Shown: positions 1-12,000 of the stretch, in pieces
Layout: every line of letters begins with the position of its first letter
Position numbering within the stretch: position 1 is the first letter of the stretch
Source of the DNA: Panorpa germanica
Lineage: Eukaryota > Arthropoda > Insecta > Mecoptera > Panorpidae
DNA length: 64,000 bases
Reading direction: 5' to 3'
NCBI GenBank assembly: GCA_963678705.1
Contig: OY783221.1
Span: forward strand, 10,664,001-10,728,000
Notes under the pieces: generated by a model
What the model was told of the DNA's origin: nothing
The model's input: only the letters and a program-made list of their open reading frames with translations
Database searches by the model: none
Made by a program: the position numbers and the translations under genes

Positions 1-584
1 AAATCTTCAGATTTTTTCCCGCGCAGTATTAAAACCTGTGGTGTGTGCATGTTCATATGATTCCATGTGTTACCAAATTCGCGCCTTTTTCCGCAGTGGG
101 GTCTACGCCTAAAAGGGAAACCCGATACAGATATATAATATGCACTTTTATTATATTTGATACAGTGCTATATTGTTAAAGTATGCTAATACGCAATAAC
201 TCGAATACACCTTACTGAAAGAGTTGCAATATGAGTCTACATTTATCAACTCACATTTCTGGAAACATCTGACAAGAATTCAATCAAATTGTTTTCTAAA
301 AATCGTAAAAATTTATTATCTCTTTTAATTACCAACTTATAAAAAAGTGTTTAAACAATTAACGACTCTTTTTTGACCTGTACTATCATCCGTTACAAGG
401 TTATATAGAAGACTGTAGTCACCCTGTATTTATTAGATAAATAGGTTTTCAATAATTACATAGTCTAGCTTTATGAAGTGAAATTCGTTTTTGATATAAT
501 TGTATATTAATTATATTTTGTTAATTGCAGTTCTAATAACATTTTATTTATGTTCAATTAAGGGGGAGGGGGTACATTACTCAA

Positions 585-1010
585 AATGTGCTTAATTTCT
601 ATAATACTGTAATATATATTGATAAAGTTGGCTACCAGATTCTGAAATGTCCAAGTGTTTTTTTTAATAACTCGCTATTTTTTGTCTCTATAATTATTAA
701 AGGATTCTAGCATTATTGAAATTCCAATGCATACTACGTCACGTCCGCAGATTTGTCATCTCTTTTACAGCAGAGACACATACGAGTATGTATCTGATAC
801 GTCATTTGCTACTAACAGCTGGGTTGTGCGTTCTATCAATTATTAGGTTATGATGTTTGTGCAACATGAAAAATAATCTCGATTACTTATTTATTCTGTG
901 ACGTGTTATGCATAGCTAAAACACGCGGTAAAATTCACATTTGATATAGTTATAACTCCGTCAACTTTTAAATATTTAAAAAAAAATAAAAACGTCAACT
1001 TTATCAAATA
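585..1010 (+). repeat. Diverged copy of repeat family A (inverted-repeat element)
   Basis: The stretch carries the internal landmarks of family A in the same order as the better copies at 20726 and 32934: a TTAATTTCTATAA block, TTGATAAAGTTGGCTA, the TGTCTCTATAATTATTAAAGG block and a final CTCCGTCAACTTTTAAATATTT block. Both terminal repeats are eroded. It is non-coding. Confidence 0.45.
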
Positions 1011-1629
1011 ACAACAAAATTTATCAAGTAGTTTTAATATTGAAAATAAATTTTTAAATAATAATATTTCTCGCCTTACTTTTTTTTTACTTCTTGATAG
1101 TTTTCTTTAACACAACAATTTCTATTTAAAGTTTAATAAGAAAACTTTTATTTTTAAGGTTATGATAACATTCGTTTAAAATATACATAAAGATTTGCTA
1201 TTCCCTAATTAATAATACATTACGTAGTGACCGCTATACGTTGACCGCGACCGCGTCCTTTTTAATATCGACTATTCGTTGAATAAATTTGTGATGATCT
1301 TTTCGAGGTCAAACCGTGGGATAACAACACCTGGATGGAAGACCTTACTCGTTGTGAAGGGTACTCTAGTCTATATCTATAGAACGAGCTAGACAGTTAT
1401 AGAAAACTTTTTTTCATTTTAACTTACAAACTTTACTACGGTATTCGAAGTTATATTAATGTCAATAATACGAAGAGTTCGCTGAGACTTCGCGTGTGCA
1501 AACAAAATGTCCCGTTGAAATGATCAACAGCAGAAAACATCTTAATAATTACGTGGTTATGTGTTATGTGCATCAGAAGTAGGATTTCTATCGGAGGTAA
1601 CATAAACTGTAGTTAAAACGTAAATTATT

Positions 1630-1695
1630 AATGGGCTTGTGAACTATTTCTTAATTTCTATAAAACTGTACTACATCCGTATTGATAAACATGAC
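1630..1695 (+). repeat. Terminal fragment of repeat family A
   Basis: AATGGGCTTGTG at the left edge, followed by TTAATTTCTATAAAACTGTACTAC and a GTATTGATAAA block, matches about the first 65 bases of family A. The match then stops, so this is a truncated end. Confidence 0.5.
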
Positions 1696-1746
1696 TATCT
1701 TTTCCGCTAACTACTGTGTCTTCTGGTTCAATCATCGGACCAGAGT

Positions 1747-1910
1747 TATATTTTCTGGGTGTGGTTGTTATCAAATTAAATTGATTATGTACATAAATAA
1801 TCATAAACTTAGCTATTAGGCAGTGGTGTAGTAAATATATATGAGCCCTAAACATAATAAAAAATACTAACATATTAGATTGTCGTCGGTGATAGGATTC
1901 AGCATCAGCA
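1747..1910 (+). repeat. SINE-like repeat, copy 1
   Basis: The left part (TGGTTGTTATCAAATTAAAT, then TGATTATGTACATAA) and the right part (GTGATAGGATTCAGCATC) recur in the same order at 9882-10045 and 11321-11450. The right half is also recognisable at 37150-37305, where a tRNA B-box-like GGTTCGAATCC lies upstream. A tRNA-derived SINE is a reasonable guess, but no copy shows a clear A box or poly-A tail. Confidence 0.45.
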
Positions 1911-2012
1911 TTTTCCATCCTTTCCCTTTTATAAATTTTTATTTCTATTATGCAATAGGGTTTAAAAGAGATGCACGTCAGGTACATTTACAGCTGTCTC
2001 AAGCTACACGTA

Positions 2013-2329
2013 AAGTTTTGATATTAGTATTTTCTTTTTTTATAATGTTTTTGCCATTTGGCGCTACATTCTTGTGCCTTAACTCATTTATTTACATGTC
2101 ATTGTGCTTAATTCAATTTTGATCCTTATTAAATGTAAACATTCTCACTCCTTCCAAACGAAAAAAAAAATATAAATTTATCCTTATAAAAATTAAAACA
2201 AAACTGCTACTGATATTGCTTCGCTTCTCCTGCTACTCTCCCTCCTGTTTCTACTCTGCCATTCCTTCTCTTTCCTCGTTTTTTTTTCTCTAACTCCGCC
2301 ATCCACCTGTTCCCTAAGTTTTGATATTA
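2013..2329 (-). mobile_element. 5'-truncated non-LTR retrotransposon tail with target-site duplication
   Basis: The sequence from about 2027 to 2315 matches the 3' end of the longer jockey/R1-like fragment at 24213-24935, including the CATTCTTGTGCCTTAACTCA, AAAACTGCTACTG and TCTACTCTGCCATTCCTTCT blocks. Orientation is minus: a T-rich run at 2030-2044 stands where the poly-A tail would be. Perfect 14-bp copies of AAGTTTTGATATTA flank it at 2013-2026 and 2316-2329, as expected from target-primed reverse transcription with 5' truncation. The short + strand ORF across it (1880-2122) is not a gene. Confidence 0.8.
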
Positions 2330-3240
2330 TATAGGTGGTAACAAAGTCAAATAAAATTTATTACTTATTGTTCTACAGGCTTTAATACTAATTCTGTATC
2401 TGTCAAAAATATGGCTAAAAGTTAAGCGGAAAAACAGAAATTTAAAGTTTAAATAGCTATATCTGTGTCAGGTTTTGAAATTTGAAAAAGACTCAATACA
2501 AATATATTTGTAAATATTTATATTAGTTCATAACCCAATTGACATTCTAAAAACTATAGCGGAAGGTGATATTATCAATTTCAAAATGAGTCAATATATT
2601 TTTTATTGCATTTTCTTAAAAATCAATTTATCTTTAAATTTAGCAACTGCCTAAGATAAAATAGCATTGAATACTGAAGTTTTTGTTCATTCTGCAAATA
2701 CGATTTTTTACTCCCTTATAATATTTATAATAGAGATCTTCAAACCTCTCAATCGATAACTCTGTAAGAACTTCTATCATTTATCATCTGATGCTCCTAT
2801 TGGGTTTATTATAGCCACAGGTTTACCACCCCTGCATTCAGTTATTACGTGTTCATTTCATATATGTCACATTGTGTCTGCATATTTTACGGAAAAATTA
2901 TATACTTGATCGTCTCAGAATACATATACTCATACATATCTACGGTACAATAGTATATGTGCATATATCTATGTACACGTTGTATTCGTATACAAAACTT
3001 TTAAATTTATTTCGTTTTAGGCGTAGGTCATATCTATATAAAATGATTATACTTTGTGACCTTGAAACTGTGACGGGTCAATAGTTTGTTATTATTTTAC
3101 CCTAAGTTTCGAAATCAAAGTGTTTGTGTTGGGGGTTAATACATTATATCAAACTACTTAAATAATAAGGTTTTCGAAAATGTATTTTAGTGTACTTGGT
3201 ATAAGGAATATTATGAAGCAATTTTTATTTTAAGCAGTAG

Positions 3241-3275
3241 TTAGGGGTCGTCCATAAACTATGTAGCTTGGGTAG
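3241..3275 (+). repeat. End fragment of a GGGGTCGTCCATAAA-type inverted-repeat element
   Basis: TAGGGGTCGTCCATAAACTA matches, on the opposite strand, the TTTATGGATGACCCCTA end at 22365-22381 and TTTATGGATGATCCCTAA at 27351-27368. This motif resembles the terminus of small DNA elements widespread in insects. Only the end is recognisable here. Confidence 0.35.
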
Positions 3276-3720
3276 GGGAGTGGAATGGGGAGTTACAGCG
3301 AGCTATGTAGTTTTTGTTATTTGGTAATTTTTCTTCCCTTTTTTAGGAGAATTACGTTGTTTTATTTAGCTCTTTCGATCACCAAAATTCTCTTTTTTTT
3401 TAAGAATGAAACAACGTTCCACTCTGACTGGGGTCATGCTAATTGAAACTGTTGTTAGCTAAATTACCTTCAAGCTGTAGAAACGGTGAAAGAAAACAAT
3501 ATGTTCTATGCAGAGTGCATTTTATGTTCCAGACCGGTATTTTTATAAATAACTTTTAAAAGAAACAGAATTTTATAACTAATATTTTATTGATTATATC
3601 GACCTTAACAATATGTTTGGAAGTGGCTGTCTATGGCCTTGACGCAAAAGATAGCTCTTTCAAGCATATTTTTGATAATACTTTTGTATACTTCCGGGAC
3701 CCTATTCCTGAGTCTTGCGA

Positions 3721-3885
3721 ACAATGATCGTGATCGATTTATATGAGTGAAACATTTTACGAATTACTTTTAAAAAAGTATTTCTGTATTATTCCTGAAT
3801 TTTATTAATAATAATTATTATAGTTCAAAAATACTCTTTTAAAAGTGATTCGTAAAATGTTTCACTCATATAAAACGATCATTGT
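3721..3885. repeat. Hairpin (near-palindromic) element
   Basis: The left arm (3721 to about 3782, starting ACAATGATCG and continuing ATATGAGTGAAACATTTTAC) is the reverse complement of the right arm (about 3831 to 3885, with GTAAAATGTTTCACTCATAT and ending CGATCATTGT), with a few mismatches. The loop is about 45 bp and AT-rich. It looks like a foldback-type MITE. No clear target-site duplication was found. Confidence 0.8.
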
Positions 3886-5629
3886 TGATGGTGTTATTTC
3901 AGCAATTTCTGTTCGAATATTGTCCCTAAAGCGTCGAGATTACGGCTGGTTTGTTGGTATACACCTTTCCTTCCATAAGAAATAACCGGAGGCGGTCAAA
4001 TCACGAGAGTTTCTTGCAAAATTAGCATCTTAGCACAAACTGTAATGTGGCACCGTCCTATACGAGGCCCACAATACCGAAATAAAGTGACAAATGAAAC
4101 ACACCTTATATCTGTTTTGTTTTATATTCCACAGTGCGAGTATACTACAAAGTTTGTTTATACAACAATAATATACAATCGTTTAGCAACTGGACAAATA
4201 ATACATTACGAATATGTTATTTCTACAGTTTACAATTCGGAAGATTTATATCTTTTACTATTGACGTTATCCAGAACTAAATAAGCCAACTTGATATTTT
4301 TAAATAACCTTGAAGAAGACTACGTTTTAGTACCATTTAATTTTTATTTTACAAACGGCCTTACAGTTTTGCACGTGTCAATATAACTTGGCGGAAATCT
4401 CCAGAGGCAGGAGTCACGGGAACATTGGTGTAATTTCTGAATAAACAACCCAATATGTTCTCAAGGCATTTATCAGATATCGTATTTCACATTTTACCGC
4501 AAAAACATATATACTTGTATATTTTTTCTTACTGGAAAATTCTATATATGTAATATAGCTCGAACCGATTAAAATATTGTAATTTCGAGAATTTTAAATC
4601 TTCCCGCCAGTCGCTTCGAGCAGTGATATATTTGGCATGAAATTTGATTTATTTTAAAGTGTCTTAAAGTATTAAATAAAAAGATTCGTCATTGAGGAAA
4701 CTGTAGGTAATGAATTTAAAGAAATAGGTAATTAAAGTAAATATTTAAAAATACTTTATACTGGTATATAATTTACGATTAAATAAATAATTCTTAAATT
4801 GTTTTTTTTTTAAATCATAATGACTTGTAACTATATTGCTTGACTTTTTATAATAATAATCCATTTTATTATCAAAAACAATCGAGATAAGAATTGCAAC
4901 TATAATAATGATATAATAAAACCTGTTATCTGAATGATTTCAATTATTTAACACGACGCCGACTTCGAGTTAATAGTTGTACAGGGTGTCTGCAAAGACA
5001 GTTCACAATTATAGACATTTATTACAAATACAAATACGTCGTCAATGTCTCTACTCCGTTTTCGTTTCCTAGAACGCGTACCTCATCACTCCGCTCACAT
5101 TGAGACTGGCTTCTATTCACCGAAAATATTTTAAGTAGTATGCCAACTTTGTAGACCCCCTTCTATTTTAGACTAACATTTTAAACAGTGCTCTGCTTAT
5201 GCACTTTCTATATTATTGTCGTTGACAGGTTTGGTTATACAAGAAGCAAAAACGTCAAGAAACTAATCAACCAATACGTGCGGCAATCTAAGGAAAACAA
5301 TTATAAGCTATCTATTTATCAGTGTGTGTGAATGGCTGTGTGTGTGTGTTAATTACTTATTAGTCATTGCTGACTATACTACACGGAAATATTTAGTCAC
5401 GGTATTCAAAGTTTGGTCGTTTGTTATACTTCAGTTATTTTATTTCTTGAATTGTACGAGTGTCAGACAAAAATGATGTAAGATATTTTAATATTCATGT
5501 TATATTTTAACTGTATATAATAATTGAAATATACATAGCCCCACTATACCGCGAGTTTTAACAGTGCGAACTCATCTCTACACGATTATTAAAAATATGT
5601 CTATGTGTTATCTGTCGAGAACCTATGTA

Positions 5630-5990
5630 TTAAGGGTGGTGATTCTTCTTAAAAAAGATCGATTTTTTAATCGATTCGAATCGAAGTCTAGAAGATCGAT
5701 TTTATTTTTATTTATTTGTAAAAAAATACAAGCCTTTCTTATAATTAAAGAATAAGTGAAAAGTGATTTTTGATTAATCAATAAAACCATGTACGTTATT
5801 TATTATAGAATAAAATAATTATAATTCCCAATATTTAATGTCCAAGCTTGTTATAAATAATGTGAATAATTGCATAGTTGCATTTTTACAAAAAAAAATC
5901 GAATCTCGATTTTCGAGTGTTTGGGATCGATTCACGGGATCGATCCATTCTTTAAAATCGATTCTTCGATTAATCGATCTCAGATCCCTC
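5630..5990. repeat. ATCGAT-rich repeat, probably a decayed inverted-repeat element
   Basis: At least nine ATCGAT or ATCGATT motifs fall in two clusters, 5658-5705 and 5897-5980, in opposing contexts (AAAAAAGATCGATTTTTTAA on the left, CTTTAAAATCGATTCTTCG on the right). The arrangement suggests a decayed terminal-inverted-repeat element. The short ORFs on both strands here are low-complexity shadows. Confidence 0.35.
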
Positions 5991-8203
5991 TGTATTATTA
6001 TCTTTATGGTTGCCATTTCACGTACGTAACGCTTTACCAGAACAAATTAAGGTTCGTTTAATACTAGCGAAAATTTATGTGCTGCACGAGACAGCTGTAA
6101 GTAGTAACAGACGTATCTCTGTCATTGTTATGCATCTCTTTTACTCTGCATTCTAATCGTAGAATGAAAGAGGTTATAAATCTGATCCCAGTAAACAATT
6201 TGGTGAAGTGTCCCGTTTTTTGACGTTTCTATCACTTTATCTTCATTTGTATTCCGACAGATGAAGTGGTTTCACCATTTGTAGCCGATAAAATAGACAT
6301 TTCATATGAACGACTGTGAGAAACTGAACCGTAAATAAACACTTTCATGACAAAAAAAGCATACGTATCTTAAATATGACCCCAACTCCAGCATTGACAA
6401 CGAAAATAACATATACCTATTACTATTTCAATTGTTTTTAAATTATTACTATTAAACGTTCATTACCTTATTTTTTTCCTATTTACCTTATTTTTTTTTA
6501 TCTAATTACCTAGTAATGCTAATCAAAATTCCACAGATAAAAATATAATCTTAATCTAATTTACCTAATAAACTTTATACCTTTATAAACATCGATATCG
6601 ATTACATAATCTACTAACATTAGACCTATCAATAAAAATCGATATAATACTACATTAATCTAGAAGCGTACTGACTTGTACTGTGTACGAACCCACTATC
6701 TAAATACAAACAAATCATTAGCCGTGGTCAAGGATTTCGAGAATTAATGTTAGATAAAAAAAAATATATTGTATATTATTTGGATAGGGTTATGTTTATT
6801 CTTCTCTCTCTTTCTCTCGTAATTAAAATACATATATGCATAAACGAAGAACTCCTCGTTAATATTTTGATGATTGCTAACTTTAATTAATTCTATTTAT
6901 TATAAATGAAATATCTTTCGTATCGTATCCAAAGCATTTGTTTAATCAATCAACATTATTGTATTACTTTAATATATTTATCAGTGCATGAGCGTATAAG
7001 TTTATATTATTTTATCGTTAATACGAATATTTGTTTAAATATATTAATTCTTTTAAGATATAATTATTTTATAATATTTGTGTATATTTAAAACATATTA
7101 ATTGACAGTTCAAAAGTTTGACAGTACGTTTATTACCAACATGCAAATTTAAAACAAATCTTTACCTGTCGTTCTCTTATTCTTCGGTAGATGGCAGCAC
7201 AATGTCTCTCTCCCACTTAATTCAAATATCAATGTACTATTTATGTTAGGTTATTGATCATAAAACTCACGTAATTGTTTAAAATCATTTTATTAATTAT
7301 TAATTCAAAACACCGTATCTTATTTCAATAAACAAACTAATAATTTGTTAGAATTATTAAGGTAAAAGTTAAAACATTACACTTGCTGGTATCTTTTGAC
7401 AGACACTTGTATACACAATTATAAACTTTAAAAATAACTTTTGAGGAGAAGTAAATTGTTTAAACCATTCTTATTTATCTTATTGATCTTTATTTATAAG
7501 AATAATTACTTTTTATATTTTGCAAAACATTATTTTAACACTAAAATATATTTTAAAAATCAAACGTGCATTGTACTACACTTGACACTTCACTTTAAAT
7601 TGAATTGAGGTAAATACTGTTGCCACCATAAAAATATTATTGTGTGTTACATATTTAAATAAATGATAATTTACTTTATTCAAAAATGAATCTAAGTTCT
7701 CTCAAGTTCTTAGATTAAAATAGACTCGTACAGAGAACATAATTGTAAGCGTATAAGCGTTGGGAAAATCTTATCCAATTTTTGCATATTTTTTCTTTTT
7801 TTTTTTTGGTTTATTTTTCGTAATAATTAATGCCATTAGTAATATAAAAAAAACGTTGATTAGGTTCTCAAACTATAAAATTTAATAATTACCAAGAATT
7901 AAACTATTATTATTATTATTTTATGTGTTTTAGGTAATAAAATAAGTAATTAAACAATATAGTAAAGATAGCTGACTGACGTAATTTTAACTTTGTGGGC
8001 GATAACGCAGAATTCTTCTGGGAGGTCTTGTTTTGTCTTTAGATTATAAAGAGTGGTCGATATACCGAAATTCTTTCGAAACGTTTTTTGGGATAGACAT
8101 TAATCTTTTACTAAATACAAAAAGAAAACTATATTCTGAAAAACTCTAACCTAACAATTAAAAAAAATTAAAACATTAATATTTGTGTTGTTTTGTATTT
8201 CAG

Positions 8204-8365
8204 TTGCGGACGCAATCACTCCGATTCGCCGCATTGCTAACATCACATGGCCGGTGAAGCATCAATCGTGTCATCCCCAGCTCCCCTGAGCCCCATCGGG
8301 GCATACTCCCCAAGTCCGACAAACCCACCATCACCAGAACCAATAAAACAAAAAGAAGATAAATT
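8204..8365 (+). other. Candidate terminal exon of a gene lying to the left
   Basis: A distinctly GC-richer island starts directly after a good acceptor (TTTGTATTTCAG, ending at 8203) in otherwise AT-rich DNA, and AATAAA follows at 8342. Reading two bases into the exon gives about 27 codons (starting ADAITPIRRIANI) to a TGA. An ATG at 8247 opens a Ser/Pro-rich frame (MAGEASIVSSPAPLSP) that runs to 8492 but lacks a convincing donor. I recognise neither peptide. A last exon plus 3'UTR of an upstream gene fits best; a non-coding exon is possible. Confidence 0.3.
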
Positions 8366-9052
8366 AAAACTTTGTGGAAATCTAATAAAATGTAAATATA
8401 CAATAAATTACTGTAATAGTGAAATAAACAACTATAAGAAAACAAATTTTTATATAAAATATCAATATTTAATTTGTGTTACTTTGCACTAAATCAATTA
8501 GAATTACTTTTATTTAAATTATTGTTAAAATCTAAAGAGTAGATACTTTTTTTCTAAATAAACACACAATTAAATCACTTGGGAGCATAATTTAAGTGTA
8601 CACAGTATTTTTAATTACATAAACTTTCTTAGTTCAATTATTATACATTCCAAAAACAATGATCTTTAAAACCAAAGTACTATAAATCCTAAAAACATCG
8701 GAAGCATTTACATTTATGAAATATTCTTAAAAATACAATGTTTTTTATATAAAAATAAAAACAGAAATATATTTTTTTATTCACACTACTTAAGACCTAT
8801 TATATTTAACTTTTTACAATTAAAAAAATAAATAAATAAACTAAATAATTAATTAAATACATAAAACTCGCCTTACATTAAAATAACATTTATATTTATA
8901 AAATAAAGTGTCTTTATAAATAAAATTTTAATATTTTAAACGCAAGTGACCTTAACTTTAATATAACTAAATTATTTAAAACAATAATAGTGCCTGTATA
9001 TTGATTTCGGGACCAGTTGTCATCACATAAATTCTACTTTGTCATAATTACA

Positions 9053-12000
9053 ATGGGAAAAGGATCCAGTAAAACACATGGTCAAGGTGAGTGTCCCCTT
9101 TACCTAATTTATCCGTTTATCTCTATTTATAAACAAATTATTAATTTTATTCAAAAAATGCTACAGAAATATTGAAACTCTGATAGAAATGTAACGCTTG
9201 TAGCACGCTAGCAAAATGAATCTCGTATACTGTGTTACAATATACGAGTATATGAAAGAAAATGAAACTTGGAATTAGCTTGTCGCAACCTTGAAAAGCT
9301 CGCAATGCAAGACAATTTTTTACCTGAGGTTATAGCGTTTCGTAATGGTGTTTCCCCTTGTGTCGTTGAATTTCCTATACTCCTTGTGATGAGTCAGTTC
9401 CTACTAAGCCCTATCGCACACTGCAAGCGTATTTAAGCGACGGCGAATTCGGACGAAAATCGGCGGATTGGTTGAGCGCCTAGAACTCTCAGAGTATGCC
9501 GACTCCTGTGTTCTTTGCATGTGTTGTGTCACAATACATACATACCACGTACCGATACAACAGCACACCAAGTCAAACTTGTGTACTGTAGGGTGTATTG
9601 TAGTTGTTTTGCACTAACATAATATTTCATTAGAGCTAACTTTTACTTCAGTTTTTATCGATATACCACTGTTATGAAAGAGATTATTGTATTTGACGGC
9701 TTTGTCGCTTGCAGTGTGCGAGGGTTCATTACATTTACAGGGTTCGGTTAGGTAAAGCGTAGTAGCGCGTATCAAAATTCGCTTAGACCTTATGCTCGCT
9801 AGTAATTCGACAGAAATTCTTCTTCTTTTTCAAATAATCAATGTATGTTGACAATTTAACAATCGACGACCCGGACTTGCATTATATTTTCTTGGTTTGG
9901 TTGTTATCAAATTAAATTGATTATGTATAAACATACACGTATCAGGTAGCGGTGTAGCTCACATGTATAAGGCCACGACACCACAAATACTGCCAATATA
10001 GTAGGTGATAGCAATCAGCATCGGAAATAGGCCGATGTTAAATAAATTAAATTAAAAAGAAAAAACAATTTTAGTGATTAGTTACAATTAATAATTTTTG
10101 AGTTGTCTCACAATCGTATACTACATAATTTATGTGTATACTACACAAAAAATTTCAGGCTACAACAGATGATCGACTATATCGATTTTTTTTTTACTGA
10201 TTAACATAAAAAATGACAAAAAAAAACATTTACAATATACAGATTCATTTCGGAATTAGTCATTTTCCTGATTTAATAGGATTATTTTAATACGATTTAA
10301 GAATTGTGTTTAATTTCGTATCCATAACACATTTAAACTGTAATACGACTTAACACTGATATGAATTGTCCCATTATTTAAATTGCTCTTTTGACACTGA
10401 ATATTTCATTGTTTTTATATTACTGTAAAAAAAAACTGCATACATCTAAATAAACACCGTGAGCAACATTCAAATGTTTGCCAACGTGTGAGTCAAAAAT
10501 TGGAAGATTGACATCGCAAGTTTCCTACTAAACTGTGGAACGAATGTTTGACCCGAATGATTTATTTATTTTATTAATTTGTTAATATTATTGACACTGA
10601 CACTGTTTAACAAAAACTTTTAAGTAAATAAAGAAACTTTCAAGTATAAAACCTTCCTTTGTTGGACGATTCGTGCAGCAGTGCGTGACATGTGGATCAA
10701 GTGTGTGATGGGGGTTGAAAAATCACTTTTGACGCGGATCAAAAGATCGACAACAGCCCAAACTTCTTCCAACATGAATCTTGGACACATGACATTGGAC
10801 ACAATTACTTTCAGCATCCACCACACGATGTGTGCAACCATTAAACGTTCAACGTTGGAAGGTGTTCGTAGCATCGTTTGGTACCGGCTTTACACTGGGT
10901 CTGAGTCAAGTTGACACTCAGTAAATTATAAAAACTGAAACTAATTAATTATCAGTTTATTACTCGACAGTTTGATTCGCTTTTATATATTATCGTTAAA
11001 ACACAAATAATGTTTTTTCCCATAAGTTTTAGTCATGTAATATTCTTCCAATGAATCATTAGATTTTTATGAATAATCCGCATATAAAATTACTGCTCTT
11101 ATCGCATTATGTGAAAAAACTGTGGATATTAATTTATGGAATATTATGTTCTAGCTATTGATTTTCAATGACATTGATTCGGTCATTTAATTTTGATGAC
11201 GTCATTCTCCTTTTGTATTCTGTTAGAAATATTTTGCGCAGACAATAAATAAAAGGTCAAATATAGGTTATAATAATAAGACTACAGATTTATATTAGAT
11301 TTAAATAAATTACTATATAAATATTTTCTGGGTTTGGTTGGTATCAAATTAAATTCATTATGTACATACATAATCGTAAACTTATTAGGCTAATCGCTGT
11401 CAGTGATAGGACTTAGCATCGGAAATAGGCCGACGTTAAAGAAATTGAATTTAAAAAAAAATTATTACCTTTTTTACTAACTTCTCTGATTTAGTGACTT
11501 GAACATATCATCAAAAATAAATCGGTCACATTTACATTTTTATTACATTACGTTTTAGGTACATTATAGTTACATATGTCAAAGTTTACATTAATATAAT
11601 ATAAGTTTATTGAAACCTATCACGAAACTTTATTAATTTTTCAAAGCATAATGAGCTTTGTACAGAGCCGTACTTATCCATAAGCGCATTAGGATCTCGC
11701 TGATAAATTTGTTCTCAATAGGTTTTCAACAGCGTGATAAATGCAAAATATGGACATTAATGTAAATATATGTAACATGTTACTTAAGGAGGAATTTTCC
11801 TATGGGCTTGTGTCCTCCTTTTTTAGTAGTCGATTTTTCAATTGTTGATTGAAATTGATGTTAATAAATGTGTATTGGTGTGTCTATTAATATCGAAATA
11901 TTGACGGAGATATAGCAATTAAAAGTTTGAATTGTGGTTTTAACGCTAGAAATGGTCGGCCATATTTGTATGACGTGAAATGCATTTTAACGTCAGTTAT

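Larger units (their letters stand above)
1..8203. other. Non-coding, repeat-rich region left of the first gene
   Basis: This is AT-rich sequence with no ORF that resembles a conserved protein. It holds several repeat fragments that are listed separately: diverged inverted-repeat element copies, a SINE-like repeat, a retrotransposon tail with target-site duplication, a hairpin near 3.8 kb and an ATCGAT-rich stretch near 5.7-6.0 kb. It may be intergenic, or intron of a gene that begins to the left, because a candidate terminal exon with a good splice acceptor follows at 8204. Confidence 0.6.

Noticed and set aside
1880..2122. 80-codon + strand ORF
   Set aside because: It crosses the boundary and the antisense 3' tail of a truncated retrotransposon insertion and has no protein-like features.
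5819..6061. Three overlapping short ORFs on both strands
   Set aside because: They read through the ATCGAT-rich repeat, whose palindromic composition creates open frames on both strands.
8200..8445. 81-codon minus-strand ORF
   Set aside because: It is antisense to the exon-like island at 8204, ends in hydrophobic low-complexity sequence, and has no splice support on the minus strand.
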